From positions 48,424,909 through 48,488,908 of the forward strand of contig CM034547.1 of NCBI GenBank assembly GCA_020055645.1: a stretch of 64,000 nt of DNA. Reading direction: 5' to 3'. The translations under genes were made by a program, and so were the position numbers. Source of the stretch: Tomocerus qinae. Lineage: Eukaryota > Arthropoda > Collembola > Entomobryomorpha > Tomoceridae. Shown here in pieces: positions 15,201 through 30,200 of this stretch (position 1 is the first letter of the stretch; every line of letters begins with the position of its first letter). The notes beneath the pieces are model-generated. The model did no database searches and was not told where the DNA came from. It saw only the letters and a program-made list of their open reading frames with translations.

Positions 15201-18200
15201 GCCAGTCTACAAACTACAGAACAAATACATACATTCCTACATTTACATCGCTTCATCAACATTAAAGATTCTCTCCATAATTTTATGATGCATGAAGGAA
15301 GGCAAAAAGCCATATTACGAGACGCCAAGCCACATTTAGACTTACACTTTTACAAGATTAGTATTTGCCTTGAATTGTTAAACGGAGTATTTTCGATTTC
15401 TCATCCCTCGTTAAAGTCTAACTAAACTCCTAAACTCCCTATTAAACGTAACAATTATACATTGCCAAGTTGAACAAAAAGTTATCAACAAATTCTGAAT
15501 TCGAGATTTCCTTCGGAATAAATCGCAGCAAATTATTTTAAACTAGCTAGTTAAACGGTTGTAAAAGATTGAATTGAACTGATTTTCTACTAGGGGCAAT
15601 ATTATTTTGTTCTACATGTTGTGGTAGTGTAGGCAAATGACACAGTTAAAAATACAAAACAAAATAAAAATATCAAGCTAAATCTATTTTTAATGGGGAA
15701 ACTATGCATAAGTATCTGAGACCGGCTGAGAGGAGGATCACAAAATCACTTTTGTGCATGAAGGGAGAGAGGAAGAGTCATTGTTTGCTTCGATGGTATT
15801 TAAAACTGCGTTTACGACGTCTAACGCTCTTAGAAAAGATTTCTCGAGCCAAGATGTTGAGGTTTACACTGGATGGCGTTCGCCTTTGAACGGATACACT
15901 TTATCCAAGACTGAATTCTCACATTTTCCCCATCATATCATCAACCGGTCTACTCGTTTTCGTTTCCAACATTCCATTTCCATCCAGCCATCACTTTTTT
16001 AAGACTTCCTTTAACCAGGTACCCAATGATTTTGCTTGTTTCTTTTCTTCTACCTTCGTGTTACAACAGTTGTAAAATATATTCTCAGAGTACCTGAATT
16101 CCACCTGGTCTCATAATATTCCATGTAAATGCTTAACTATAGCTGAACAGAAAATAGCGAACTACGATCTATGATTATTCAATATATAAGACTTGATGCA
16201 GGTATCATAAAATGATGAAGAATTTTACTTTCAGTACATTATGCATAGATACAATAGAAGTATACCATGAAGTATAGTTAATAATATATGATTATAGAGT
16301 CAGTCATATACCCAAACTACACCGCACTGTATCGGTAAGCATATTTGTTAACCTTTTTTTGCTAGAACTCAGCCTTTTTCCAGTTAGGTAGTCTTACTCA
16401 TGGCGATCGTCAGCAGAAGAACCTTGCACTATAAATATCTGAGACTGCCTTAGCAATGTACCCAGTTTTTTAGAGATAAAATCTAATCTGACAATGAGAT
16501 AGATAATGTGCAGCGTAATTTGCACTTCCATGAACCCAGCTACTTTCATTATCGTTGTAAATATCGAAGAGAAGAGTGAAGGTGTCAGTTATAATTCCAT
16601 AGTCAGTGTAATATCAATCATAATTTGTAATATAACTTTAACCTTGTACATAATTGAGAGTTCATTATATACGCAATTAAAGTGAACTATTTTAGGTAGT
16701 AGCAGAACACTAAGAGAAATAAAGTGTATAAATACCTGCTGCTGATCAAATGGTGGCATAACATTGTGAGGAGGCTGATGATGTACAAGATGGTGATTTA
16801 CTCCTCCGTAGGAGTCAAACCCAACCGGCGGTCCTCCTTGTGAAGATGGGTCCAGTGGCATTTCGAAACCGTCCAACTGACCACCCATATTGTGATGCTG
16901 CATTGAATGTCCGTTCATATTCTGATGTGCGGCAGCAGCTGCCATCATTTGTGCTTGAAGTTCTTCCGGACTCATTGCTACGGGCTGATTTTTGTCGTCT
17001 TGGCTGTGATGCGTATGTTGAGCGTGGTGTGGATGTTGGTGCTGAAGTGCAATGTCGTCAACCATCCCATTCTGTACAATACCATTCTCAACTTCTTTTT
17101 TCACGTCTTTCTTTTCTTTGTCGTCCTATCAAATCATTACAAGTTTCAAAAATGACATTTCAAATCAGATCATAAAATCATATACACATAAAGTTTCAAA
17201 CATATGAATCATAAGGAGGCATACAGACTCTTAGAAGAATCATGGTAGTACAGCCAAACAAATAAAAAAGAAAGAAAACAAATGAAAACAAAATAGAATA
17301 TTTGTTTGCAAAAGCATAACTCTAGACAAATTATGGTCTAGTCAAGGAAAAAGATAAGCGATTGATACTGACAGTAAGACTGCCAAAATAGATTAACCCT
17401 GTACTGAGGTGCATAACGCATTGTAGAGGTAATGTATCTCAAATAGTAGTACATAGGTCATTTAACTTGAAATGATTTGCAGGACAACAAGCAAGAAAAG
17501 ATAAAACGAATGATTTAGCACCTAGTACAGTGCTTGTACTAACATAGCACTAAAGATAATAATATTATGCATGTACTTAAAGCAATAGTATATGAGTCAA
17601 GTCTCATAAATATTGCTGTTAAATACACAATGAAAAGACAAAGCCTTTATAGCCAATTTGTCAGTAGTAATTAATAATTATTACAAACAAACACTCATTC
17701 ACAACTCCCTTTAAAGATATATCTCGCATTGAGTTAATGAAAACAAAAGACTCTGCATATAATATTAAAATACATCATAAACAAACGGTATGCATTACGT
17801 ATACTTACAATTACAAGATGTCTCATGCGAGAATCCAGATCTTTTGTGGTGGGCGAGGCTCCGAGTACGTACTCGACCATTTTAACACCCAATCCGCCAG
17901 TCTCATTAGATCTCGGTGAGAGTATGGAGTTACCGTCGGAGAATCCACCAGGTCTTCTTGGCAAACCCAATGCACCCGCCACATGGTGTTCTGAAAATTC
18001 CACAAATAGCATACATAATTATTCATGTTACATCACACTAATGATCAATGACACTAATAATTTTAAATATAAACACATGACATTTTTATACTACATGACA
18101 AATACTATTTGAAACCCCATGTCCTTCGTTTAGAATCAACTAAACAGATATTACTGATAATACCAACTGAAAAATAAACAACCGCAAGTATTATTTTCGT

Positions 18201-21200
18201 CTTATGTGAAATTAAGAGGTTATTATTATCTCATTTAGTGTTTTCATTTGATAAATGTGACAAATTTCAAGGTTGACTAGTACCTAAGTAGATATGCTTA
18301 CTGTTATGTCATTTGTACCCTTGTTTCTTCTTAGTGTGAGTTTACTACACTACTGAAGTACTGACTACGTGCCGCACACAACGTCTCTGGGGTTCAAGAT
18401 AAAGAATATTACTGATGGAGACCATATTAATTCATTTTGTCAATAAAAATGCCAATAGCATTAAAATGCAGTAGCAGTGACCTTCCTATTCCAAATCAAA
18501 AAAAAAACCCACTGGAGCTATGTCCTTTGATAGGCTCATTAACTCAATAGTAAAAGTACAATCAAAATGAAGTTCCATCAAAGCTAAATTAATTACTTAT
18601 CCTGGCATATGGTACACATAATACACCCATGTTTCATAAATACAAATAGTCAGTACCTAAGCGTTTGCAATAAATATAGGGCTTTAATAAGTGCTGAGTT
18701 AAATTGAAAACATTGACCTATTCCAACAAGAGAAAGTCGTAATTGTAAGCTATATTATATGAATTGATTGATATTTATACAATGAGTAATATTTAAACTA
18801 ACAAAACTTCATTAATTAATATCAATCGTTTAGTACCTTAGTACTTCTCCTTTACCTACGAAATATTAATTCCTGGTATTTTTAACCGGAAAACTTAAAG
18901 CGTGGAAGAAAATGTCTTGAAAATAAGAGTCAGGTAAAGCTTGTCAACAGGAGGACTATTTAGCTATTTATTATGTCGTAGTAGTGACTCGGATGAGAGT
19001 TTCCGTCAAAACGGAAAGGAAGGAAATCTGTCTGAAGTATGCAAATCCTTAAGAAACTCAAACTGGTGCAGTCAACCTACGTAGAATAAAATGCCGTCTC
19101 CAGAAACTGAGAGACCTTATTTGGCACCGTTTCATTCCCTTAATAGAGCATAAAAACAGCCCACACAGATTTCTTCTCCAGTTAAATCTGAACATTTACT
19201 ATGCATACAAAAAACATCGTTACACCAATTGGCTCTAGCTCAAAATGAAACCCAAACATGCATCTGCAGCTAAATAGTAAATATACATAAACTCAATGGA
19301 AACTTATACGCATCAACCATAAACTCTCGAATACGAATGGAGTTTATATAAATATACACAACTCACACAGCTTCCAAATGTGTTTTACAGCTTTAACGCA
19401 ATAACAAAAACATGTGTGTTGATACCAATATAGGCGTCCTTACTGACGAGAGTAATACTGCCGTATATGTAAATCGTAATGACAATACAATCCATCTCTA
19501 AATCCAAACTGCTGCATAATGTTTTCAATCACTACGTTTCACAAAGCACAAATCTGTGCACACATGTGCTCTCACAAGACTCACAACTACACCATTAAAA
19601 TTTTCAGCCTGTCATTTACTTTCATTTGGGATTTCATGAATGTGCTCAAATAAAGGGGTTCATTGTCGAACTGCTAACTTATATTATCTTAATACGCTTA
19701 ATAAACTTTAACGATTTGTCTCCAACTCGCATTAATAAGGAATAAATATCAGACTGACTCACTACTATTATTTAAATCATTTATTATTACAACGTGGCTC
19801 ATGTCATTTAAATTATCTATGGACAAACTCAGACCAATTCTACTAGCGATTCAAATCCTTTCTGTTCTACTACATTATCTTATGCGTAGTTTCAAAAAAT
19901 AGTTATTCCAAATGTAAAAATGAATTTTTATGGAAGATAATGTTCATTCAGGATATTGCTGCTAGACATAACATGAGACATCATGTCATATGAACCGACA
20001 CTCAACTGTTGACCTGATTGGCCTACTAATATTCTAAAGTGCCAATAAACATCCACAAAGGAAAAAACGCGCAAGATTATATAAAAGGGTGGTCATCGAA
20101 ACGAAACACATCGAAAAAGACATTACACCATCCATTGCTCCCAAGTGAGTACACACTTGTATGTCCAATGTCCACTACTGCAAACACAAATATGATTCTT
20201 TCTTAAGTCTTCGTGACAGTCTAACACTAATTACTTTTTCTTAGAAATGTACGCATCCAATATCAAAGTGCTAGCCATTAGGCCATCATTATTATTAGAT
20301 ATAAATTGAGTAAGTAGCTAGACAGATCACAAGATAAAATGTTTCTTTGCCGTCCACCTTACATCCCATAAGGGCTCTCAAAATCAATCCAAAACTTTGT
20401 GAAAGCTTACTTTACTTCTCCATCAAAAAGACACGAGTGAAACCTATTTATAAATGGGACAACTACCTATATAGATATTCACCCTATAAATAAAAGCAAA
20501 CTATAAGAAATCTAACTTTTTCTGCAAAAAAGAGACACTCAAAGAGATGGAAACATTTTCAGAGCATGTTGCCTGTCATGCCTTGTCTCCGTCAATTCTT
20601 CCGCAAACTCAAGTAGACAAAGACAAAACAATGAAGCAAACTCTTGAAACAGGAAAAACGGTTATGCTATACTTGAATCTTTCTTGGGTCACTTTAACTT
20701 GTTAGATCATTACGTTTGACCAGCGGAAAACACTCACACAAATACATATATCTATGTAGCATTATTAACTATACTCGTATCTACCTATAGACTTGTCAGA
20801 AACCTCAAGGATATCAATGAAGAAGGTATCTCTTTCCTATCCATCTGTACTAATGTATTTATTCAAAACAAAGGAAACTGGCAATAAGTGTAGACAAGTC
20901 TGCAAACTAAGTAACTACAAACCATACTGAGCCTGACTAAAATTCAAGTACTACCTACAAACAAACTCGCATCGCATCGAAAAAATCTTAAACTAATACA
21001 TACAAAAACCTTCATCTGAATAATCATCATCCAATCACTTTTCTCAGAAGTTTAATAACTTTTATGTAGGTAGGTAAGCATGCATGCATAACGGCGACAA
21101 GGCGACAACCAAGATTCACATAAAAGTTAAATAATAGTATATCATACTATATGTAAAATCAACATTTGCGACCTCAGACAATGGAAACGAGGACAATGTT

Positions 21201-24200
21201 CGTCTAGGACTAATATATAAGTATCACGAAAAGATGATTCATTTGGTTATCTTATGTAAAGAAAAGTGAACATTGACGATGCATATCTCCCAAAATTACA
21301 GATGCATTTACGAAAATAAGAATATTTGGTAAATGTAAATAGTGGAAGAGACGAGGAGACGTCGGAAATTGAAAAAGACAGAGAAACTAGAGAGTTTGAT
21401 GGGAAATCTGTGAGAGGAAATAGGAAAAGTGTAAGAACAAAGAAAGGACGCAGGAGTGTAGATTTGGCAATGCTCTCCACTCTCTCTCACAACTTGCCTT
21501 GGCATTGATTCTGATTCTGGTGCTGCTGTAGTTGTTGCTGCTGCTGAAGCTGTTGATGTTGAACTTGGCCATAGCTATTGGTACTGACACTGCCAGCATT
21601 ACTGCCAGTACTCCAACCCCACAACCCAACCATATGGATCGAGATCAAGTAGCTCTTTTTCTAAACAATTATTCCTTACCTCACCACTTCTCCCTAACTT
21701 AAATGTTACAATATTACACTTTAGTGTACACAGAAACTGAACAACTAATACACATACACATCAAGGACCAATTCATGAGATACTTGGAAATCCATGAAAG
21801 ATGCATCATGAAATTCTTCAATTCTGCTTAACTTTCCGGATCGGCAAACTCTATGTCGAGACATGAAAGGGAAAACTCGACGTCTGCTTCTGGCTCCTGC
21901 TAAAATGCTTCCCAGAACAAAGAAAATAAAATCCTTCTTGTTCTAGTCCACTATTTACTCACCGACTGTCGGCTGCATTGCACGATGCGATTTTACTCTC
22001 TGCTCTACTGTTCTCTACTGCACTTTCCCAACCAACGGTTTTATTACTCCATGCATGCTACAGCTTGAGGTAGGTAGGACGTTCCTTCTCGCACCAAAAC
22101 AAAGGAAACTATCAAAATTTATGATTTTCTTGCAGTCGCAGTGAACTATTTATGCATCTCATATTATCCTGCATGCACTCTGCATACACCTTTTATCACT
22201 GCAAATAATCAACTATCAACTACAGATAATCCCCTACCAAAAAAATTAAATCACAACAATTTAGCAAGATTGCTCAAACTAAACAACATTACAAACTTGC
22301 AATGATCAAAATAATATATTTGAACAAGAAGTTAAGCAGAATAGAAGGTCATGGTCGTGCTCTTCCGTTTCACTTTTATGGATTCCCAAGATCACAGAAA
22401 TTCTTACACTACAAAGGTTTCACCACGATTTTTTTCACTTAGTAGTTCACTACAAATACGTACAAGTCTAAATTATTTTTTTCACTACAAATATGAATTT
22501 TTCGTTTCAAACTACACTATATCGTTTACTCCTAATGTTGAAAATGTGTCTACCCTTAATAAGAAAGTCACAGTCACAAAAAGACTATTTAAAAAGCAAG
22601 CTAAGCACTTTGTACAAAACCTAATCAAAGCGACTAAAAATCTAAACTGTTTCTGACAAGAAAAGCTACGTACAGGCTCCTACTAAAAGACAAGTCTAAC
22701 TGTGATGTGAGAGTAGTAGAAGAGACTGTTGTTCGGAGAACAACCCGTCATATGCCTGCTGCTCCACCACTACTCAGTACTCACTACTCACCCTTCAAGG
22801 ATCTATACAACTACACAGATATAAATACATATCATCCAATATCTACATAAACCATTTCCTACCTAGCAGACCATACAATACACTTACACCATCAGCCAGA
22901 CCCAGACCAGGGTTGTTGCTTAAAACTTTTCCTCCTATACTGCTGACAGATATTCAGATACAGACCTACATAGAAGGCTAGACATAGTTAGACCTTGCTA
23001 GTAGGTACACATAGACTAGGACATGGACACGGACAGGACAAGAGCCTCAAGCTGCACATACTACCTACCTCCCCATTCTATTCATCACTCACTCTAATAT
23101 ATTAAATATATATTTCGACAATGACTACAGTTATATCTCCTACATCCATCCAGCCAGCGACCGACCGAAGAACTCAAATCATTTTTACACACTGCTGGAC
23201 TGCCTTGCATTTTGCATTTCTATCCCCATCCCCCATACCAATCCTACTGAGCCCTTACAAATATATAATATTCTCTTACACTGCATGTCATACTAATGTA
23301 TGTACACTGTAACTTAATAATAATAAAGGACCCCTTCCACCCATATACACAAAGCTTGAAATTCCATCCCTCACGTCCTATCATCCCCCTTTCCATTCAA
23401 AGGTTTTTAAAGACCAACAAAAGGACATATTAAAAAGGAAGGACTTAGTAGTTCAGCAGATAGTACCAAAAGTGAGTATACAGATAATATAACACTAATA
23501 CTAATATATTTATATATAAAACCCTGTCAGTACCCAAACCAGTACCTATAACTGAAGAATAAGGACAAGGACAAGAAGAGTTAATACAGGATTCCTCCGA
23601 CGAACTAACCTGACACAGCCGACGGTCTATACTTGTTATATTTAGGAAGATAACAAACAAATCGAATTTCCTATCAGCAAAATCAAGATAAAATACTACC
23701 TCAGGATCATAACTAAAGTATAGTATAATCAATTCAATACCAATCTTATCTTAGAAATTCTACCATGTGGATTAATGATAACATTAAGGATGATGGTAGG
23801 GCAAACTAAATCAGCAGTAGCACAGTAATACTTAATGAATATCTAAGCTTTTCTAAACTAAATTACAAATTGTATGACAGCTGGATGACTGAATCCTTGG
23901 TTCATAACTTCTCCCACTTCTTACGACAATTTTCAGTTTCAATACGACAATAGCTACGAAGGATGGTATGATATACAATGAATTTAAAACAAATTTATCT
24001 CATTAATTACTTAATTGGATCGGGTCATCAACACTGAATCTATCTTACACTCAATCATTAACTTATATCTTATAACTTTGCGTGGTGTGGATCAGAACGG
24101 CGAGCGCGATTTCCTCAGAAAACAGTCAGTAAACTAACTTAGTTTAGCGCATCATCATTTCCAACAGCCACGCACGACGTACGCAGATATTTGTTAAACA

Positions 24201-27200
24201 ATGGTCCTAAACTCTGATGTAGTGGATTGTTAATAAATTAATAAGTATTCTTGTTTAACTCAGATTACAGATGCTTAAAGAAGTGTAGGTATGTACATAA
24301 GTTTCATGCCCAACTTTTCCTTTGTCACTTGTGTAAGTGAATTCTATTGTACTTTAGTCGCTATTCGGCTAAATCGAAAACATTGTTGGCTTGTGTACCG
24401 GATTTTGCTACCTGAAATGTTTGACCTCCCAAATTCTTGTGCATAAATATATGATATGAAATGATTTAGACCTTCTGGAGCCTTAAGCATACCTTATGCC
24501 ATTATTTTATGTTTCTTCTAAACTATTGAATGCCCACATTAGTATACATATCCTGATTGTCAGATTATTCTGTACGTCTTTGTTTTAAACTTTAATATAA
24601 TAGAAATTCATTGTATTCCATCGCTCTATCTGTATAAGTGTTTGTAGTGTAGTATGGATGTTAAGCAGAAGTGTATAACCCGCATCAGCCCATTGAAGAT
24701 AAAGTTATCAGTATATGATTTTGTATCACAATCTAAAACGTAAGATGAGAATTCTTTAGAAGAGTATAAATATAGTACGGTACAGAAAGAGAAATTACTT
24801 GACATCTATTATCAATTACTAAGATGTTCTGTGTCCACTTTACAGTGACAGGGTAAGTGACTTTAACAGAAAATAATTTTTACAAAAAGGCTATACATAA
24901 AAACATTACCATTATTAGAATTGTCGGTCTGCACCTAGCACACATTGCAAACATGTGCAAAACGCAAACATTGACAATATCCTTTCACAAACACGCTTTT
25001 CCTGTACACTCTTTTTCCTCTATACTTGACGAAGCGCAAACGTCTCATATACGAACAGGTAATAAATGTATACCTGTTCTATCCCTTGTCTTGGCATGTA
25101 CACAATATTATAGCAATTCAATGTTGTAATACATATCATGTGCAACTGCAAAGTAGCAGCCGGTAACTTAAGTTCACTAAAGCACGTACCTTCACTCCAC
25201 CAATATTTATCAAGCTGGTGTTGGCGCTGGCCAAATCGCCAAGCAGATGCTGGGTCTCGGTACATGAACCAAAGCATACTCTATGATGAATAATATACAA
25301 TCGTTTAGCTTGTTGCTTTCCGCGAATGGATTTGCAAACTCGCCACCAAGATAGCCGGCCAAAGGACAAAATTTGCTAACAAAGAAGGAATTAAAAATGT
25401 CTTGAACAAAGAGTTGGAAACAAACACGTGTTCTTTGTTATTGTGACCTGAGATTCGAAAGAAAATAACTTAATAACTTGACAGCTAAGCTTCGAGATGT
25501 TTATTACCTATCGCAGTCAACCAGGAAAAGTGAATGCCTTCATAAAGAACTCGTTGTAAAAACAATCCAAACAAGAGTGAGTTGGGACGCTTAGAAAAAT
25601 CAAAAATGGGAAGAATTACTCACTCACACATATCAATTCCAAATGTCTGCATATAATCTGCGCGATTACCAATATCGTATTACCACACTAGACATTAAGT
25701 AGTCAGTCAGACACTATCGATTTTAACGAACATTCACTGCTAATTAAAAGCTACTTAAATCCAGATATGTAAGCACCATAAGTCATCGCACAACAACATA
25801 AATCCCATGTATCAAATTCAGTATATGTGAAAGGTCAAGATAAATACAACCATCTCACGTCCGCTACTATTCTCGGTACATAAAATCAAAAACATAATTT
25901 GAGATAACAAGCTACGATTTATGTTCTTAAGAACTACAACTAGACTGGAACATCTGATTATATCGCCCAGTAATTTAACACTTGATAAAGCTTGAATCAT
26001 ATAGACATGTTTACAGTGATATATACTTGGAACTTGGATTGGAACTACTACATACAGCATACTCCGACATAAATCCACGTATAATATATTGAATGTAATG
26101 TTAAGCTTTTAGGATTTAATTTCAGCTTGAGAGCTTGAAGTCGCGCAATCACATCATGCTGCAGTGTTTATCGATGCATTAACCTATGAATTACACCTAT
26201 ATTGGTTGACACCTAATAATACAAGAAATGTCTAGTGCTTTTCCTTAAATAATCCATAGTGCCCACAGAGTGAAATATAAACCAGGAAAGTTTCACAAGC
26301 ATTTTATTAATAAATTTACTCCATTATAATATCGATTTCCGCGATTAATCTTAACTCATCTTGTTAATGTAATGTAGACTACAAACGTTACTACACACAG
26401 CGATCTAAATTCTAAACTATTTAAATTAGATTTAAAATGATGAAATAATATATATAAACATAATATAAACAATATTGAAGTAGCCATTATAATTTTTACC
26501 TGCATTAGTTGACCAGGTAGTATTTCTCCACATGCCATCACCAATAAATTTGTCCTTGTCACCCGGTTCCTCCACCTCCCATAGTTTTTTTGTCGTCAAC
26601 TGCAAAGAAAGAAAGAAAGGAATAGTTAATTTAGTAACGATGTGTTTGCTATTTTAATATGATTTTAATATGCAAAGATTGAAATTACATTATTTCTTAA
26701 CTGTCGAATGACATTACCCCCATTATTATCTTGACAATCATAATAACGTACGGAAGAACATATAAATCTCATATATAACACTAACCTAGAACTAGCTAGG
26801 TTTGAATATCTATTTAAGTGGTGTGGATCAGTACGGCGAGCGCGATTTCCTCAGAGAACGGTCAGTTAACTAAGTTAGTTTAGCGCATCATCATTTCCAA
26901 CTACCACGGTTAATAATAACCTACTATACCCAAATACCAAAAAGAACCTAAACTTATGTAGTACAAATACAAATTGTAAGAATTGGCAAGTGTTATTCGG
27001 GTGTGTTAAACCCACCCACTTTTCCGTAGACATCTGAAAGTTTTTTTCTAATATCTATCATAGGAAACAGTAAGTACGGCTACCACGGTATCCTTGATCG
27101 TGCGATTTAAGTAAAGGCACGTTGTGATAGTAAAAGTATAATCTCATAAATTACGGGATTCTACTATTACGTATCACAAGGGCTAACTATACAATCTCAT

Positions 27201-30200
27201 AGTAATTGAGATATCATTAACGTCATTAACCATTGCGTATTTGCGTTTATATTCGTTCAAAATCAATGTTAACAATTTAGTTTTGCCAGTTTCCCTCGGG
27301 TGAGAGCTTTTACAGTCGAATATTAAAATAGTACTAAGTATAGATACAAAATGTGGTGATAGTTACATCATTAATTATTTGAAGTTTTATATTATAAACA
27401 ACTTTTTACTTTCACTATTGTCACTACCAATGATAGAATAGAGTAACACTAGGCATTTGAAAAAATAATGAGATCATTACTTTACTCTTATAAGTAATTC
27501 AATTGAGTTATTATTACTACTGATATGACAATTATGATGATATAAAATAAATACACAAAGCTTAATATTTATTTCGCAGATTACAATACAACAATTTGGA
27601 ATATTTAAATAGAAGGCTCTTGATTTTACATTTGCCATGTCTGACATGCTTGCTTTTACTGAGTTAAATAACATTTCATATTTCATAGCCTTCAAATGTC
27701 ATAGAATACGATAATTAAGTAATAACGCTGGAAAAGGTAATAACAGTAATAAGCTTTAATAACAACTTCAAAACAATACAATCGTTTTCGGTTCGGCCAT
27801 TTCCAATTCCAATGCCCAACCTAACATGAATGTGTTATGGCATTGGTACACCTTTTCTACAAAGATATAGAAGTTTCAGATTGATTCAGTTTCTCTTCCT
27901 TTTAAACGAAATGTAAAACGTTGAGCTCAATACTCTGAACAAAGAGTAACGAAATCAAGACAGTGCAGTGCCATGTGATGGAAAGGAAAAAAAATCAAGG
28001 GAAGAAGGAGGATTGTTTTGCATTGTATAGAGTGAGATAGGAGAGGACTTGTGAGGCTAGGACATCCAGGCTAAACGAACGAATGAGGCATATACTACAA
28101 CCGTTCCATCACTTCCAGCCACATTATACAGTAACAGAGACAGAGTAACAGACACATGTAGTTGTAACATGACAAAGACAGGCATCAAAATGAAAACTCA
28201 ACGAAATTGAAACAAGGTACGTATATATGAATTGCAGATAGATAAAGATGTGTAAGTTTAAGTAATGTAAGTAAACGTAAGAGGCCAACGAAGGCAGAAG
28301 AGATGTGTCAACGTGCCCGCCAAGGAGCATTTCTTTCTTTGTGCGTCGAATGCCCCTGAGTCATGGTCGGCCTTGTCCCAGCCATCCAACTCTAACTCTG
28401 ACTAAACCTAAGCCTTACCAAACCAAACTGACAACAATATAATACCTACTACAGTAAAATCAGTATACCTACCATACATAACTACATAAACTCAACCACA
28501 GAAAAGGTAGCATGGAAAGACGTAGAAATACATAACAGCCGAGTACATACTCATAATATTCTTCTACATGATGTTGCATAAGTGTACATTTTCTACATCT
28601 AGCTACACATACTTATGTACACCAACTTTGTTGTAATCAATCCATCCATATAATCTGTTATGTACTTTAGCTGTACTTCTCACAGTCAGGTACAACTTCT
28701 AGAGTGCTCCTCCATAACATATACGACGTACTTCAATCTACAGAGATATTATGTGTACCTATACTAATGTTGCTTCGCGTGTTCAGCATAGCTCAAGTGT
28801 TCTGTGTATATAGCTAGTATATAAAATCTTATTAAGACAAGACAAAAGCAAGGGATGAACAGGTAATTTTTTTACGTTTACATTTAATAAAATAAGGCTG
28901 TACATCAATATCGGTATAGTGGTTCTGGTTACATCGTTGGTATGAAATGGGCAGAATTAAAATACGTATATCTTTTATGTACCGCAGCATTAGGTATGTT
29001 ATAAGAAAGTAGATAACGTACAAATACAATAAACTATCTTGACTTTAAAATTATACGGTCACTACTACATAGAAGAGAGGGGAACTGGAACTTTCCAGTT
29101 CTGGAAACAGATGAGAAGAATATATACTATTAATGCATAGTGTACTACTGGATTCCCTACCATATGTACATACGACTAAGTCTTTCGTAATGGTATAAAG
29201 GTATCTATTATCTGTAAACCTAGATATAACATCTACAATTCTGTATTGTATAGTGCAGCATGTACATACATGTGCATACAATACCTTTTTGGTTTGTTTG
29301 CATATACGAAAAACTAAAATAGGTAAATATGGAGAAAAGTATATCTAGTACTAGAAACTTTGTGTTACATATAAATGAGTATCTCGCTACATATAGAATC
29401 TACCAAAGAACTCTTAAGTTATTAAGTTCAGTGCAAGGTCCGTACGTTTACACATCTTCTTAGTTTCTTACTTATCACTTGAGAGCAGCATACCTTTTGT
29501 AGCTATTGTAATGGAAAGTAGTGGAAGAAATGAAGAGAATACAATTACAGCCTACCTAATATTCTATTTTATCCAGTGCGATCCACACTTCACAGAAACA
29601 CAGAACATGTCTGTGTATGCATGTCAAATAAAGTAAGGTAGGTATATCTTAAGATAACAACACACGAGCAAGACATGACAAACTAAAGGCAACTATATAA
29701 TATAGCTATACAACCCACCATTATTTCAATTCCATCTAACACCAACTAACAAAGCACAGTACATATTATCACAAATATAATACATAGACAGAGCAAAGCA
29801 CATAGCGAAGGTAATAGGAATACGTCCGTCCGATTCATCCTTCCTTTTTACTTAACTTTATCCATTTCAACTTATTCTCTTTCATGCTAGAGCCGAGCAT
29901 TCCCTTTTGGTCGTCAATTTTATCTTGCTACCTAGCTTAGCTCAACCTAAACCATCCATGCGTACAGACATGGACATAAAGAGTACACTTGCTCCCGACT
30001 ATCAGCTTCAAACTTCCACATGTGCAACTATTGCACTAGAGCTATCTCCGTAACTAAGAAAAGGAAATAAATGAAAGCAAACACAGATGATAACTTAAGT
30101 CAGCTTAAAAGACCAACATTGCATTGTAAGATTTTAGTGGTTATGCTTGGTTTGGGTTAATGGCTCTCTCAGCTCTTCTAAAGAAACTCTGTCCAGAAAT

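Larger units (their letters stand above)
3263..16735. other. 13.5-kb pumilio intron
   Basis: Long AT-rich intron. It holds a possible 11-nt microexon or recursive-splice site (8082-8092, minus strand), a more GC-rich stretch with A-box-like and B-box-like words around 9.06-9.2 kb, one copy of the palindromic repeat (13898-13984) and a small hairpin at 14592-14613. The open frames in it are short, low in complexity and match no family I know. Confidence 0.65.
17991..26499. other. 8.5-kb pumilio intron
   Basis: Contains the candidate alternative Q-rich exon (21498-21633), repeat copy 2 (24082-24171) and a splice-site-flanked segment with an in-frame stop (25190-25280). The rest is AT-rich sequence without recognisable genes. 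Confidence 0.65.

Noticed and set aside
21247-21629. Overlapping open frames on both strands around the Q-rich exon
   Set aside because: They are other-frame readings of the CAG/CAA-rich exon candidate and its flank; only the frame starting at 21633 has matching splice phase.
25310-25440. Plus-strand open stretch [16 protein letters not shown] onward
   Set aside because: Short, no known family, and only a weak acceptor before it; no partner exons were found.
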